A DNA stretch of 9,973 bases, from assembly GCA_030049955.1 (NCBI GenBank), contig JASIJX010000274.1, positions 1 through 9,973 on the forward strand, given 5' to 3'. Under the pieces are notes generated by a model. That model saw only the letters and a program-made list of their open reading frames with translations, had not been told where the DNA came from and made no database searches. Position numbers and translations under genes: made by a program. This document shows positions 1 through 5,818 of this stretch, piece by piece (positions within the stretch are counted from its first letter, which is position 1; each line of letters opens with the position of its first letter). Source of the stretch: Acidobacteriaceae bacterium (GTDB lineage: Bacteria > Acidobacteriota > Terriglobia > Terriglobales > Acidobacteriaceae).

Positions 1-1321
1 CCGTCAGCTTGCGGATGAGCGTGTCGGCATCGAGCCACAGCAGCACGCCCTCCTGGTAGTAATCCTGTCCGCGCCGCCAGTTGGACCATGCAGGATTTCC
101 GCCGCGCAGGATGCTGGCGGCAACAGCCGTGTCCTCCGTGGAGCGCCAGTCGCGGCCAGGCGTGTAATCGAGGCGCGCGGCGGTGTTGGCCAGCACATCC
201 TTGTACTGGTCCGGAGTCTCCAGGCCGGAGCGCGCGGCCAGCACGCCGCCGAGATACTGCGTCATGCCCTCATAGACCCAGAGCAGCGCGCCCTGCTGCG
301 GCGTGGCGAAGTCCGGCTGGTAGAGGCCGACAGGACGGCGATACTTCCCGTTCCACGAGTGAGTGAACTCGTGCGAGAGCAGATCGGCGTTGCGCAACTG
401 ATGCGCAGCGTCGGCAAAACCTTTCTCGCCCACGCCGTTGTCGGAGGATTGGCCGTGCTCCAATCCCTGGCCGCCGGCAACGTTCGAAAGCGTGAGCAGG
501 AAATGGTAGACGTAATAATGATGCGAGCGGTAGAGCGCAGCGGCCTCGCGCACCAGGTTGTTTACGTCCGCAAGGAACTGCGGACGAAGGTTCGCGTCTT
601 CAGGCTGGTCGGCGACCACGTCGAGGTAGTGCTTCGGCGTGATGGATGGAGCGAGCGGATACTCGTGGAAGTACTGGCCGGTGATGAGGGGCGAGTCCTG
701 GAGCTGCTCGACGTTGGTGACGGCAAATCGTGTGACAGCCCCCGGCGCGGGCACTGGCCAGGAGCCAGCGCTGATCGGGGTGAGCGCGGTGCCGACGCCC
801 CAGCCGGCCGGCACTTTGACCGAAGGCTGGATGGGAATGTCGCGCACCGGCGTGTGCGCCGGGTAAAGCAGGAGCGATTCCCATTCGAGCGCTGCGAGTT
901 TTTGCGAGACGCGCGAGGTGACGATGCAGTCGAGATGGGCGTGCAGCGTGGTGACGCCGGGTGGAACGGTGAGATGGAACTGGTAGAGATCGACGTCATC
1001 ACGGCGCCAGGGCAACGTTTGGCCGTTAGCTGTAAAGACCACGCCGGTGATCTCGCTTGCCGGCCCGGTTGGCCTGTGGTTGCCGGGAATCCACTGCGGG
1101 GTAGTCAGCGTGAGCGGACCGGGCGCAACCGGCAGTTCGACGTCGGCGTGGAAGAGCTTGCGCGGCGCATCGCTGAGGTCCGCGACGATCTCGATGGGCG
1201 GCTTCTGCGCCTGAGCACATGCGGCCGGAGCTGTGCCGGGCATGGTGACGAACGATACGACAAAGCAGGCGAGGAACAGCGCGGGGAGAGGTACAGCCAC
1301 AAACCGGCGTGATGGTCGCAT
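1..1321 (-). CDS. Secreted M61-family (glycyl aminopeptidase-like) metallopeptidase, C-terminus off the window
   Basis: Reading the minus strand from the ATG at 1321 gives 440 residues with no stop before the window edge. Residues 1 to about 38 look like a signal peptide: MRPSRR, then a hydrophobic core, then a possible cleavage site near ACAQA. A beta-rich M61 N-terminal region follows, containing the QWIPGNH stretch typical of the family. The catalytic region has the zinc motif HEFTH at residues 317-321, followed by SWN. The third zinc ligand, E351 in WVYEGMTQYL, lies 30 residues after H321, as is usual for M61. The protein therefore probably acts outside the cytoplasm as a zinc aminopeptidase; the C-terminal PDZ domain usual in M61 would lie beyond the left edge. 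An AGGAG ribosome site (1333-1337) stands 11 nt before the ATG. A 954-bp ORF on the opposite strand is a shadow of this gene. Family confidence is high; the substrate is unknown. Confidence 0.95.
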   Translation of the reverse strand, partial: MRPSRRFVAVPLPALFLACFVVSFVTMPGTAPAACAQAQKPPIEIVADLSDAPRKLFHADVELPVAPGPLTLTTPQWIPGNHRPTGPASEITGVVFTANGQTLPWRRDDVDLYQFHLTVPPGVTTLHAHLDCIVTSRVSQKLAALEWESLLLYPAHTPVRDIPIQPSVKVPAGWGVGTALTPISAGSWPVPAPGAVTRFAVTNVEQLQDSPLITGQYFHEYPLAPSITPKHYLDVVADQPEDANLRPQFLADVNNLVREAAALYRSHHYYVYHFLLTLSNVAGGQGLEHGQSSDNGVGEKGFADAAHQLRNADLLSHEFTHSWNGKYRRPVGLYQPDFATPQQGALLWVYEGMTQYLGGVLAARSGLETPDQYKDVLANTAARLDYTPGRDWRSTEDTAVAASILRGGNPAWSNWRRGQDYYQEGVLLWLDADTLIRKLT

Positions 1322-1418
1322 GTAAGGGTGATCTCCTAGGCAACAAGCGTACACTGCATCGGCAGATTTACCGGCAGGAAATTCGCGGTTGCTCCGGTAT
1401 GCTCGAACCAGACAACGC

Positions 1419-2504
1419 ATGGAGCCATTGACCCACCTCCTTACCGGCGCATGTATTGGCCGCGCCGGTTTTAATCGCAAAACGGCGTACGCCACGCTGG
1501 CTGCGGTGCTGGCGGCAGAGGCAGCCGATCTCGACATCCTGTGGGGACTTGCCGGTCCTGTGGAAGAGCTCAAACATCATCGCGGGATTACGCATACTTT
1601 CGTGGCTGTGCCCGTGATTGCCGGAGTGGTGGTGGGCGCGGTCTGGTTGTGGCGCCGGTGGCGCAAGAAAGCGGAGCCGGCATCCTTCCGCTTGGGATGG
1701 CTCTATTTGACCGCGTTCGTTGCTGCGCTCAGCCATATTCTGCTGGACTGGACCAATAACTATGGCGTGCGGCCATTCTTTCCCTTCAATCCCCGCTGGT
1801 ACATGGGCAGCTTTTTGTTCATCGCCGAGCCTGTGTTGTGGGCTCTTCTATTACTTGCGCTGGTGATGCCGTGGCTGCTCGGGCTGGCCGATCGCGAGAT
1901 CGGCGTCCGCAAAAAGCCATTCCGCGGGCGCGGCTGGGCGATCTTTGCGCTGGCAGGCATGACCGTTGTGGGCTGCTGGCGATGGGCGGAGCGCGCGCAG
2001 GGTTTGGTCATGATGACGAATGCGCAAGTGACCAGCGAGCCGGCGCTGCGTATGTCGCTCGAGCCGTACCCGGTGAATCCGTACCGCTGGCACGCGATCG
2101 TGGAGACGCGCGATTATTACCAGACGGCCGAAGTGAACACCTGGAACCCGTCGGCGGCCGATGCCATCGTGAGCGATCCGCATGCGGACGTGATCTATAA
2201 GCCGGCAGTGACGCCCGCGGTGGAAGCGGCGAAGCAGACATTCCTCGGCCGCGTTTACCTCGACTGGGGCCGCTGGGCCGTGGTGCGCGACCTGGGACAG
2301 GAGCCGGTTGACGGCATTACGCCGCCGCTGTTGCCGCCGGGTCGCGCCTGGACGACGGTCGAATTCAGCGACCTGCGGTTCAATTACTCGCTCCTGGCAA
2401 CGCGCAGCGGCAGCCGCGCAGCGAAGCAGTTGAGCGGATCGGTCTATATAGTAGATGGCCGCGAGGAGGCAGGCATGGCGATGGCTGGACGGGAGCAGAA
2501 ATAG
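1419..2504 (+). CDS. YdjM/DUF457-type membrane-bound metal-dependent hydrolase with a long C-terminal domain
   Basis: A 361-residue protein resembling the LexA-binding inner-membrane hydrolase family (YdjM, DUF457, COG1988). The conserved polar pattern is present: MEPLTH (H6), D37-L-D39, HHRGITH (H53, H54, H59) and SHILLDWTNNYG (H106, D110). These are the presumed metal-binding residues. Hydrophobic segments lie near residues 61-78, 92-110, 128-150 and 171-185. Residues about 190-361 form a mostly soluble part with no motif I recognise, making the protein longer than the minimal domain. I chose ATG 1419 because relatives begin with MxPLTH. A TTG in the same frame at 1389 has an AGGA 9 nt upstream, whereas 1419 has no clear ribosome site, so a start 10 residues longer is possible. 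The gene is divergent from the M61 peptidase, with 97 bp between them. The true substrate is unknown for the family. Confidence 0.88.
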   Translation: MEPLTHLLTGACIGRAGFNRKTAYATLAAVLAAEAADLDILWGLAGPVEELKHHRGITHTFVAVPVIAGVVVGAVWLWRRWRKKAEPASFRLGWLYLTAFVAALSHILLDWTNNYGVRPFFPFNPRWYMGSFLFIAEPVLWALLLLALVMPWLLGLADREIGVRKKPFRGRGWAIFALAGMTVVGCWRWAERAQGLVMMTNAQVTSEPALRMSLEPYPVNPYRWHAIVETRDYYQTAEVNTWNPSAADAIVSDPHADVIYKPAVTPAVEAAKQTFLGRVYLDWGRWAVVRDLGQEPVDGITPPLLPPGRAWTTVEFSDLRFNYSLLATRSGSRAAKQLSGSVYIVDGREEAGMAMAGREQK

Positions 2505-2525
2505 GGAACGAGGGAACAGGGAACA
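2504..2525 (+). repeat. Short tandem repeat GGGAACA at a gene 3' end
   Basis: Three consecutive copies, GGGAACGA then GGGAACA then GGGAACA, begin at the last base of the TAG stop codon of the YdjM-type gene. Slipped-strand expansion of a short motif is the simplest origin. No hairpin or T-tract is attached, so it is not an intrinsic terminator by itself. Confidence 0.75.
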
Positions 2526-2584
2526 GGATGGCCGCTCCCGGGCGTGTTGCTGTAAGAATTTTCGACCATACGAAAGACATTTTG

Positions 2585-2613
2585 TTGACGCAAACAGCTG
2601 CGGACAGCAGAAT
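2585..2613 (+). promoter_or_regulatory. Candidate sigma-70-type promoter for the DUF6580 gene
   Basis: TTGACG (2585-2590, five of six consensus bases) is separated by 17 bp from CAGAAT (2608-2613, four of six). It lies in the 213-bp gap between the YdjM-type gene and the DUF6580 gene and would give a leader of about 100 nt. The minus-10 match is modest and the promoter is predicted only by pattern. Confidence 0.35.
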
Positions 2614-2676
2614 GGAAAGAGCTTTCGGGGTAGGGCTGACGGCGGACCGCATTAAAACCCAGCGGTAGACGTCTCG

Positions 2677-2693
2677 TCCGGAGATCCTCCGGA
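2677..2693 (+). promoter_or_regulatory. Perfect 7-bp hairpin in the DUF6580 leader
   Basis: TCCGGAG, loop ATC, CTCCGGA pair perfectly. The hairpin ends 24 nt before the start codon and 15 nt before the ribosome site GAGGT (2709-2713). There is no T-tract, so it is not a terminator. It could be a leader hairpin affecting initiation or stability, or a palindromic DNA-binding site. Confidence 0.4.
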
Positions 2694-2717
2694 AATCGAA
2701 GTATTGTTGAGGTCAAG

Positions 2718-3257
2718 ATGATCGCTTATCTGTTGGTTCTTGTTGCCGTATTGAGCCGCGTGCTGCCCCACGCGGGGTGGTGGAACTTTACCGCAGTCAC
2801 CGGAGCGCTGCTCTACTTTGGCGCGCGGCGTCCGTGGCGAGAGATGCTGGCGCCCGTTGCCGCATTGATGGCCACTGATTTCTATCTGACTACATTCGCC
2901 TATCACTACAGCTTTCACTGGCAGGCGTATGTGACAACGTGGGCGTGGTATGCGGCGGCGATTGTGCTGGGCTGGATTTTGCTGCACGCGCGAGCGAGCT
3001 GGCTGCGCGTGGCGACAGCCGCGCTGCTTGGACCGACATCGTTCTTTATCGTATCGAATTATGCCGTGTGGGCGGGCAGCGAAATGTATCCGCACAACCT
3101 GGCCGGGCTCGAGGCGTGCTACATCGCGGCCGTTCCGTTCTATCGCAACGATATCGTTTCGACGGCAATTGTGCTCGGCGCTGCGTTCGGCCTGCCGGTG
3201 CTGGTGCGAAGAATGCGAGCGGCGGAAGTACGGCACGTCGGTCAGCCAGCAAGTTAG
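2718..3257 (+). CDS. DUF6580 family membrane protein, putative transport component
   Basis: A 179-residue hydrophobic protein with about five membrane segments (near residues 3-17, 24-38, 43-62, 71-91, 97-118 and again near 140-160). The N-terminal sequence LPHAGWWNFTAVTGALLYFG matches the DUF6580 signature, in which an arginine-leucine-proline stretch is followed by NFTPVGALALFGG. Members are small membrane proteins sometimes compared with ECF transporter S components; no substrate is established. GAGGT sits 4 nt before ATG 2718, a good ribosome site. The gene follows the YdjM-type gene by 213 bp and probably has its own promoter. It ends in an 8-bp repeat (AGCAAGTT AGCGAGTC) that supplies its last residues and its stop codon. 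A strong terminator follows 17 bp downstream. The family call is good; the function is unknown. Confidence 0.85.
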   Translation: MIAYLLVLVAVLSRVLPHAGWWNFTAVTGALLYFGARRPWREMLAPVAALMATDFYLTTFAYHYSFHWQAYVTTWAWYAAAIVLGWILLHARASWLRVATAALLGPTSFFIVSNYAVWAGSEMYPHNLAGLEACYIAAVPFYRNDIVSTAIVLGAAFGLPVLVRRMRAAEVRHVGQPAS

Positions 3258-3265
3258 CGAGTCGG
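3248..3265 (+). repeat. Two units of an 8-bp repeat (AGCRAGTY) overlapping the DUF6580 stop codon
   Basis: AGCAAGTT (3248-3255) and AGCGAGTC (3256-3263) followed by GG. The TAG stop (3255-3257) is formed within the repeat. AGCGAGTCGG (3256-3265) is the exact reverse complement of 3383-3392 on the far side of the terminator, so the two arrays form an inverted pair. Confidence 0.7.
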
Positions 3266-3274
3266 TAAAAAACC

Positions 3275-3305
3275 AACGGCGCGACCGTCGTCGCGCCGTT
3301 TTTAT
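3275..3305. terminator. Bidirectional intrinsic terminator
   Basis: An 11-bp perfect stem, AACGGCGCGAC (3275-3285) with GTCGCGCCGTT (3290-3300), has a 4-nt loop CGTC. On the plus strand it runs into TTTTTATTT. On the minus strand the stem is followed by GG and then a six-T tract (complement of 3267-3272). It therefore serves both the DUF6580 gene (stop 17 bp before the stem) and the converging VTT gene (stop about 105 bp before it). Confidence 0.93.
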
Positions 3306-3360
3306 TTGGAGCCTCCGGCTCAAGCAATGAACGTGCAAGGAGCTTGTGGCAGCCACCGCC

Positions 3361-3400
3361 GACTTGCTGACCCGCTGACTTGCCGACTCGCTGATTCGCT
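3361..3400 (-). repeat. Five tandem units of the same 8-bp repeat after the VTT gene
   Basis: On the plus strand the units are GACTTGCT, GACCCGCT, GACTTGCC, GACTCGCT and GATTCGCT, exactly 8 bp each (consensus GAYYYGCY), preceded by a partial CCGCC. Read on the minus strand they are AGCRRRTC-type units starting 4 nt after the stop codon of the VTT gene, the same orientation relative to the gene as the copy at 3248-3265. Confidence 0.88.
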
Positions 3401-3404
3401 ATTC

Positions 3405-4025
3405 TCAATCCGTCAGCATCTTGCCCGTGCGCTTGGCTCGCCACCACCACAGCGCGAAGCCTGTAACAGCCAGTACTCCGACAACAAGCATTGCCGCGAC
3501 GGCATGGTGCGCAACGACCTGGACCGCACCGGGGCCGAGCTTGATCACCAGGATGGCGAGCGCCGTCCAGCGGATCATGCGGCCGGCGAAGACCGCCAGC
3601 ATGAAGGGCTCCACGCGCATCTCGAAGACGCCCGCCGCGAACACAAAGACCTTCCACGGAGCTGGCGGCGGCAGCAGTGAAGGGATCATGACCGCCAGGA
3701 ACTCCTGGCGCTCGAAGCGATCGCGCAGCGCGTCAAAGCGGGCGCGGTTAACGTGCTTGAGCAGGAACAGCTCACCGCCGGCACGGCCGATCCCATATGG
3801 CACAAGGCCACCGACCGCCGAGCCCGCTGCAGCCAGCAGGCAGTAGATCCAGAAGTGTCCCTTATGGCCCCAGATGTAGACGGCCAGCAGAGCGTCGATG
3901 GGTACCGGAACCGAAGACGAATCGATAACGGCAACGACGAACGTGGCCCAGATGCCCAGCTTGCCGAGCGCCGGCAGAATCACGTACTTCCAGTAGGAGA
4001 CAAGCCGGGCCACGAGCGCCTTCAC
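3405..4025 (-). CDS. VTT-domain (DedA/YqaA-like) inner-membrane protein
   Basis: A 206-residue polytopic membrane protein of the VTT/SNARE-associated superfamily, whose members (DedA, YqaA, TMEM41/VMP1) are linked to lipid scrambling or flipping. Visible marks are the re-entrant region VIDSSSVPVPID (residues 33-44), the glycine-rich GSAVGGLVPYGIGRAGGE (68-85), and a second re-entrant stretch with SLLPPPAPWKVFVFAAGVF. The last membrane segment is at about 180-195, followed by a basic tail. The acidic E in the DedA ExxxPxPGE motif is D35 here, and the motif ends in PID rather than PGE, so it sits closer to the YqaA branch. Start is GTG 4025, with AGAGGA 7 nt upstream; no in-frame ATG with a better site exists. 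It converges on the DUF6580 gene and shares a bidirectional terminator with it. The exact lipid substrate is unknown. Confidence 0.88.
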   Translation of the reverse strand: MKALVARLVSYWKYVILPALGKLGIWATFVVAVIDSSSVPVPIDALLAVYIWGHKGHFWIYCLLAAAGSAVGGLVPYGIGRAGGELFLLKHVNRARFDALRDRFERQEFLAVMIPSLLPPPAPWKVFVFAAGVFEMRVEPFMLAVFAGRMIRWTALAILVIKLGPGAVQVVAHHAVAAMLVVGVLAVTGFALWWWRAKRTGKMLTD

Positions 4026-4383
4026 GCAATCATCCTCTTCGGTCTATATCTGCTCATTATCTGCTAATTCGGGGTGTGCTCATCCAGTACAGAGAGGGTT
4101 TTCGCCGCCTTGCCGAAATCACAGAAGTGGAAAGCCTTATCCGGCGAAAATCGGTTGCGCGCCGTCGCGGCGGAGGCGACTTTCCGCCTGGAAAACCGTC
4201 TTTATGGTCAGATACCATTGTACGGTTAACGGAGAGACCTACGATACTTGTTCCCCGGCGGGCTGCGGAACCAGGTGCAGCTTTCAGCGGCGCAGGATGC
4301 ATAGTTCTTAGGCTTGCCGTGATATTCGCGCAAAAATCGACAGGATGAGAGAATAGGGAGAACGGACCGGAGGGGAGGTATTT
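4026..4383. other. Divergent intergenic region with promoters and an inverted repeat
   Basis: This 358-bp gap separates the minus-strand VTT gene from the TonB-like gene and must carry both promoters. I see a direct repeat TATCTGCT at 4047-4054 and 4058-4065 next to the VTT start. An imperfect inverted repeat lies further in: GGTTTTCGCCG (4097-4107) with CGGCGAAAATC (4142-4152). A weak promoter-like pair follows: TTGTAC (4218-4223), 16 bp, TACGAT (4240-4245). A strong GGGGAGGT ribosome site stands at 4372-4379. A 90-codon plus-strand ORF at 4076-4348 starts with GTG but has no family resemblance, no ribosome site and a composition unlike its neighbours; I do not call it a gene. Confidence 0.5.
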
Positions 4384-5505
4384 GTGTCCCCGAGTGGCTC
4401 CGAGCAGCAAATGCCGACCAGTGAAGCTCCAACCAACCTAAACGAGCAGCAGGGGCCGACGGAGCCCGACCAACAGAACCGCTCCGTGGACTCGGTGGAG
4501 GGCAACGGCGCGAGCCTGGAGCGCGGTGGGGCCAGTGTCGGGTCAGGCATCGTGGTGCGCGGATCGCGCTGGCTGGACTACGACACCCACGAGCTGCTGG
4601 AGATGATCAGCGAGCTCGAGGATGAGCGGCGCTGGGCGCGGCTGCGCGAAGGGGCTTTGTGGGCCGTCCTCTTCCATATCCTGCTGTTGTTCGCCATCTT
4701 CCTGATCCCTAAATATCTTCTTAAAATGGCGCCGGCCATCGAGACGAGCAATATCCGGGACCACAAGGATTTTACCTATCTCGATACGCCGACTTTGCCA
4801 CGGCCCAAGCCGGTCAAGCCTCTGCTCCAGCCACCGACGATCGACCGCAAGACGCTCGAGGATCTGCGGCGCGAGAATCCGCCAGCGCCTACGCCGCCTC
4901 CGCCGCCGGCGCAGCAGCAGGCTGTAGAGCAGCCCAAGGCGCAGCCCACGCAGCCCATTCCGCCCAATCCGCAGACGCAGTCTCAGGTTGAGGCGCCACG
5001 GCCGGCGCCTGTGCCCGCGCGGCCTAACTTTGCAGGCATGATGGGGCAGAACCCGGTTGACCAGTTGCAGCGCGACATGCGCAACGCCCAGCACAGTCAA
5101 GGTAGCGGGAGCGCCGGAACCCCTGCAATCGGAGGCCTTCCGCTGCATCCCGGTGCCGGCGGCGGCGTGCAGATTCTCTCCGACACGCAGGGCGTAGACT
5201 TCAGCGCCTGGATTAGAGCCTGGTACTACGACACGGAACACACCTGGGACCCGCTGATTCCCGACGAAGTCAACCCGCCGATCAGCAAGCAGGGGCAGGT
5301 AATGATCCGCTTCAAGGTGCTGCCTAACGGCCGGTTGATGGACGGCAGCGTGGTGCTCGAAGGCCGCTCCGGCGATGTGGCGCTCGATCGTGCGGCGTGG
5401 GGCGCGCTGACGGGGTCGAGTTATCCGCCGCTGCCGAGGGATTTCCACGGACCATATCTCGAACTGCGCGCTCTTTTCCTTTACAACATGCAGCCGCCAC
5501 AGTAG
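4384..5505 (+). CDS. TonB C-terminal-domain protein (energy-transducer-like)
   Basis: A 373-residue protein with a TonB-like layout in order. A hydrophilic cytoplasmic N-terminus (1-90) ends in a charged helix, DTHELLEMISELEDERRWARL. One membrane segment follows (about 91-109, ALWAVLFHILLLFAIFLIP), then a proline-rich spacer with PRPKPVKP, a six-proline run and many Q/P pairs (about 125-215). A Gly/Gln linker leads to the C-terminal TonB domain (about 270-373). The domain shows the pattern of W-containing helix, GQVMIRFKVLPNGRL, LEGRSGDVALDRAAWGAL, SYPPLPRDFHG and a final strand. TonB domains pass proton-motive-force energy to outer-membrane receptors, or tie inner to outer membrane. No ExbB/ExbD or TonB-dependent receptor is adjacent, and the roughly 90-residue cytoplasmic tail is longer than in classical TonB. 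Start GTG 4384 has GGAGGT 4 nt upstream, which is decisive. Confidence 0.88.
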   Translation: MSPSGSEQQMPTSEAPTNLNEQQGPTEPDQQNRSVDSVEGNGASLERGGASVGSGIVVRGSRWLDYDTHELLEMISELEDERRWARLREGALWAVLFHILLLFAIFLIPKYLLKMAPAIETSNIRDHKDFTYLDTPTLPRPKPVKPLLQPPTIDRKTLEDLRRENPPAPTPPPPPAQQQAVEQPKAQPTQPIPPNPQTQSQVEAPRPAPVPARPNFAGMMGQNPVDQLQRDMRNAQHSQGSGSAGTPAIGGLPLHPGAGGGVQILSDTQGVDFSAWIRAWYYDTEHTWDPLIPDEVNPPISKQGQVMIRFKVLPNGRLMDGSVVLEGRSGDVALDRAAWGALTGSSYPPLPRDFHGPYLELRALFLYNMQPPQ

Positions 5506-5557
5506 CGCTGCGGCTTCCTCCTCGAACTCTTTGCGCAACGAGGGTTAGTTCGCGCAT

Positions 5558-5626
5558 CCAACCGCTGTTGGTTGGCGGTAAAGGTCCGGCACTGTTCAAG
5601 ACCAGTGCCGCATCACAGATTCTGTG
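5558..5626 (+). other. Run of three short hairpins/palindromes after the TonB-like gene
   Basis: Three separate inverted repeats sit close together. The first is CCAACC-GCTGTT-GGTTGG (5558-5575). The second is CGGCACTG-TTCAAGAC-CAGTGCCG (5587-5610), a perfect 8-bp stem. The third is the near-symmetric CACAGATTCTGTG (5614-5626), with six-base arms around one base. None has a T-tract, so they are not canonical intrinsic terminators, though the second could slow polymerase or stabilise the 3' end. The third looks like an operator, lying about 30 bp upstream of a minus-10-like TATGAT. Confidence 0.45.
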
Positions 5627-5654
5627 TTAGCTGATGTCGCGTTGCGATGTAATT

Positions 5655-5660
5655 TATGAT
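5655..5660 (+). promoter_or_regulatory. Candidate minus-10 element (TATGAT) for the TPR-CLC pair
   Basis: TATGAT matches five of six consensus bases. No good minus-35 is placed 16-18 bp upstream, so an activator or a different sigma factor may be involved, or the site is chance. The expected transcription start near 5666-5668 falls just before the first leader hairpin, which supports it slightly. Confidence 0.3.
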
Positions 5661-5672
5661 GGAAGATAGGGT

Positions 5673-5751
5673 GGCTGCAAAGCGCTCTCCGCGGAAACAC
5701 TCTTCTTTGAGCAGCCTGCGCACGTCTTCAGTAGCGAAGAATCGTGCGCGG
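5673..5751 (+). promoter_or_regulatory. Structured RNA leader: two adjacent hairpins upstream of the TPR gene
   Basis: Hairpin 1 pairs GGCTGC-AAAG (5673-5682) with CTTT-GA-GCAGCC (5705-5716), with a two-base GA bulge and a 22-nt loop that contains the palindrome TCCGCGGA (5688-5695). Hairpin 2 starts immediately after: GCGCACG-TCTTC (5718-5729), loop AGTAGC, GAAGA (5736-5740), two-base AT bulge, CGTGCGC (5743-5749). This gives 12 pairs, extendable by two at the base using one base of hairpin 1. No T-tract follows. The structure ends 67 nt before ATG 5819. I could not match it to a riboswitch I know: it lacks the GEMM c-di-GMP core, and I could not confirm 6S RNA or any acidobacterial RNA motif. 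It may be a cis-regulatory leader, or part of a small RNA. Confidence 0.5.
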
Positions 5752-5818
5752 CTATGACGTACGGCCGTGGCGCAGTGCAACATTAGTTAACCCATGTCGG
5801 TCACCATTGGGAGCAGGA

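Noticed and set aside
359..1312. 317-codon ORF on the plus strand
   Set aside because: It lies opposite the M61 peptidase gene, whose minus-strand reading gives clear family motifs (HEFTH, WVYEG). The plus-strand product has no family features.
3361..3400. Tandem 8-bp repeats as a possible CRISPR array
   Set aside because: Units are 8 bp with no spacers and no cas genes nearby; it is a simple tandem repeat.
4076..4348. 90-codon plus-strand ORF in the divergent gap
   Set aside because: No ribosome site, no family resemblance, and it occupies the region that must hold the promoters.
4543..5538. 331-codon ORF on the minus strand
   Set aside because: It is antisense to the TonB-like gene and its Arg/Leu-rich product is the complement of the proline-rich spacer.
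5587..5610. Perfect 8-bp hairpin as an intrinsic terminator of the TonB-like gene
   Set aside because: The stem is followed by CATCACAG rather than a run of T, so a standard terminator is not supported; kept only as a hairpin.
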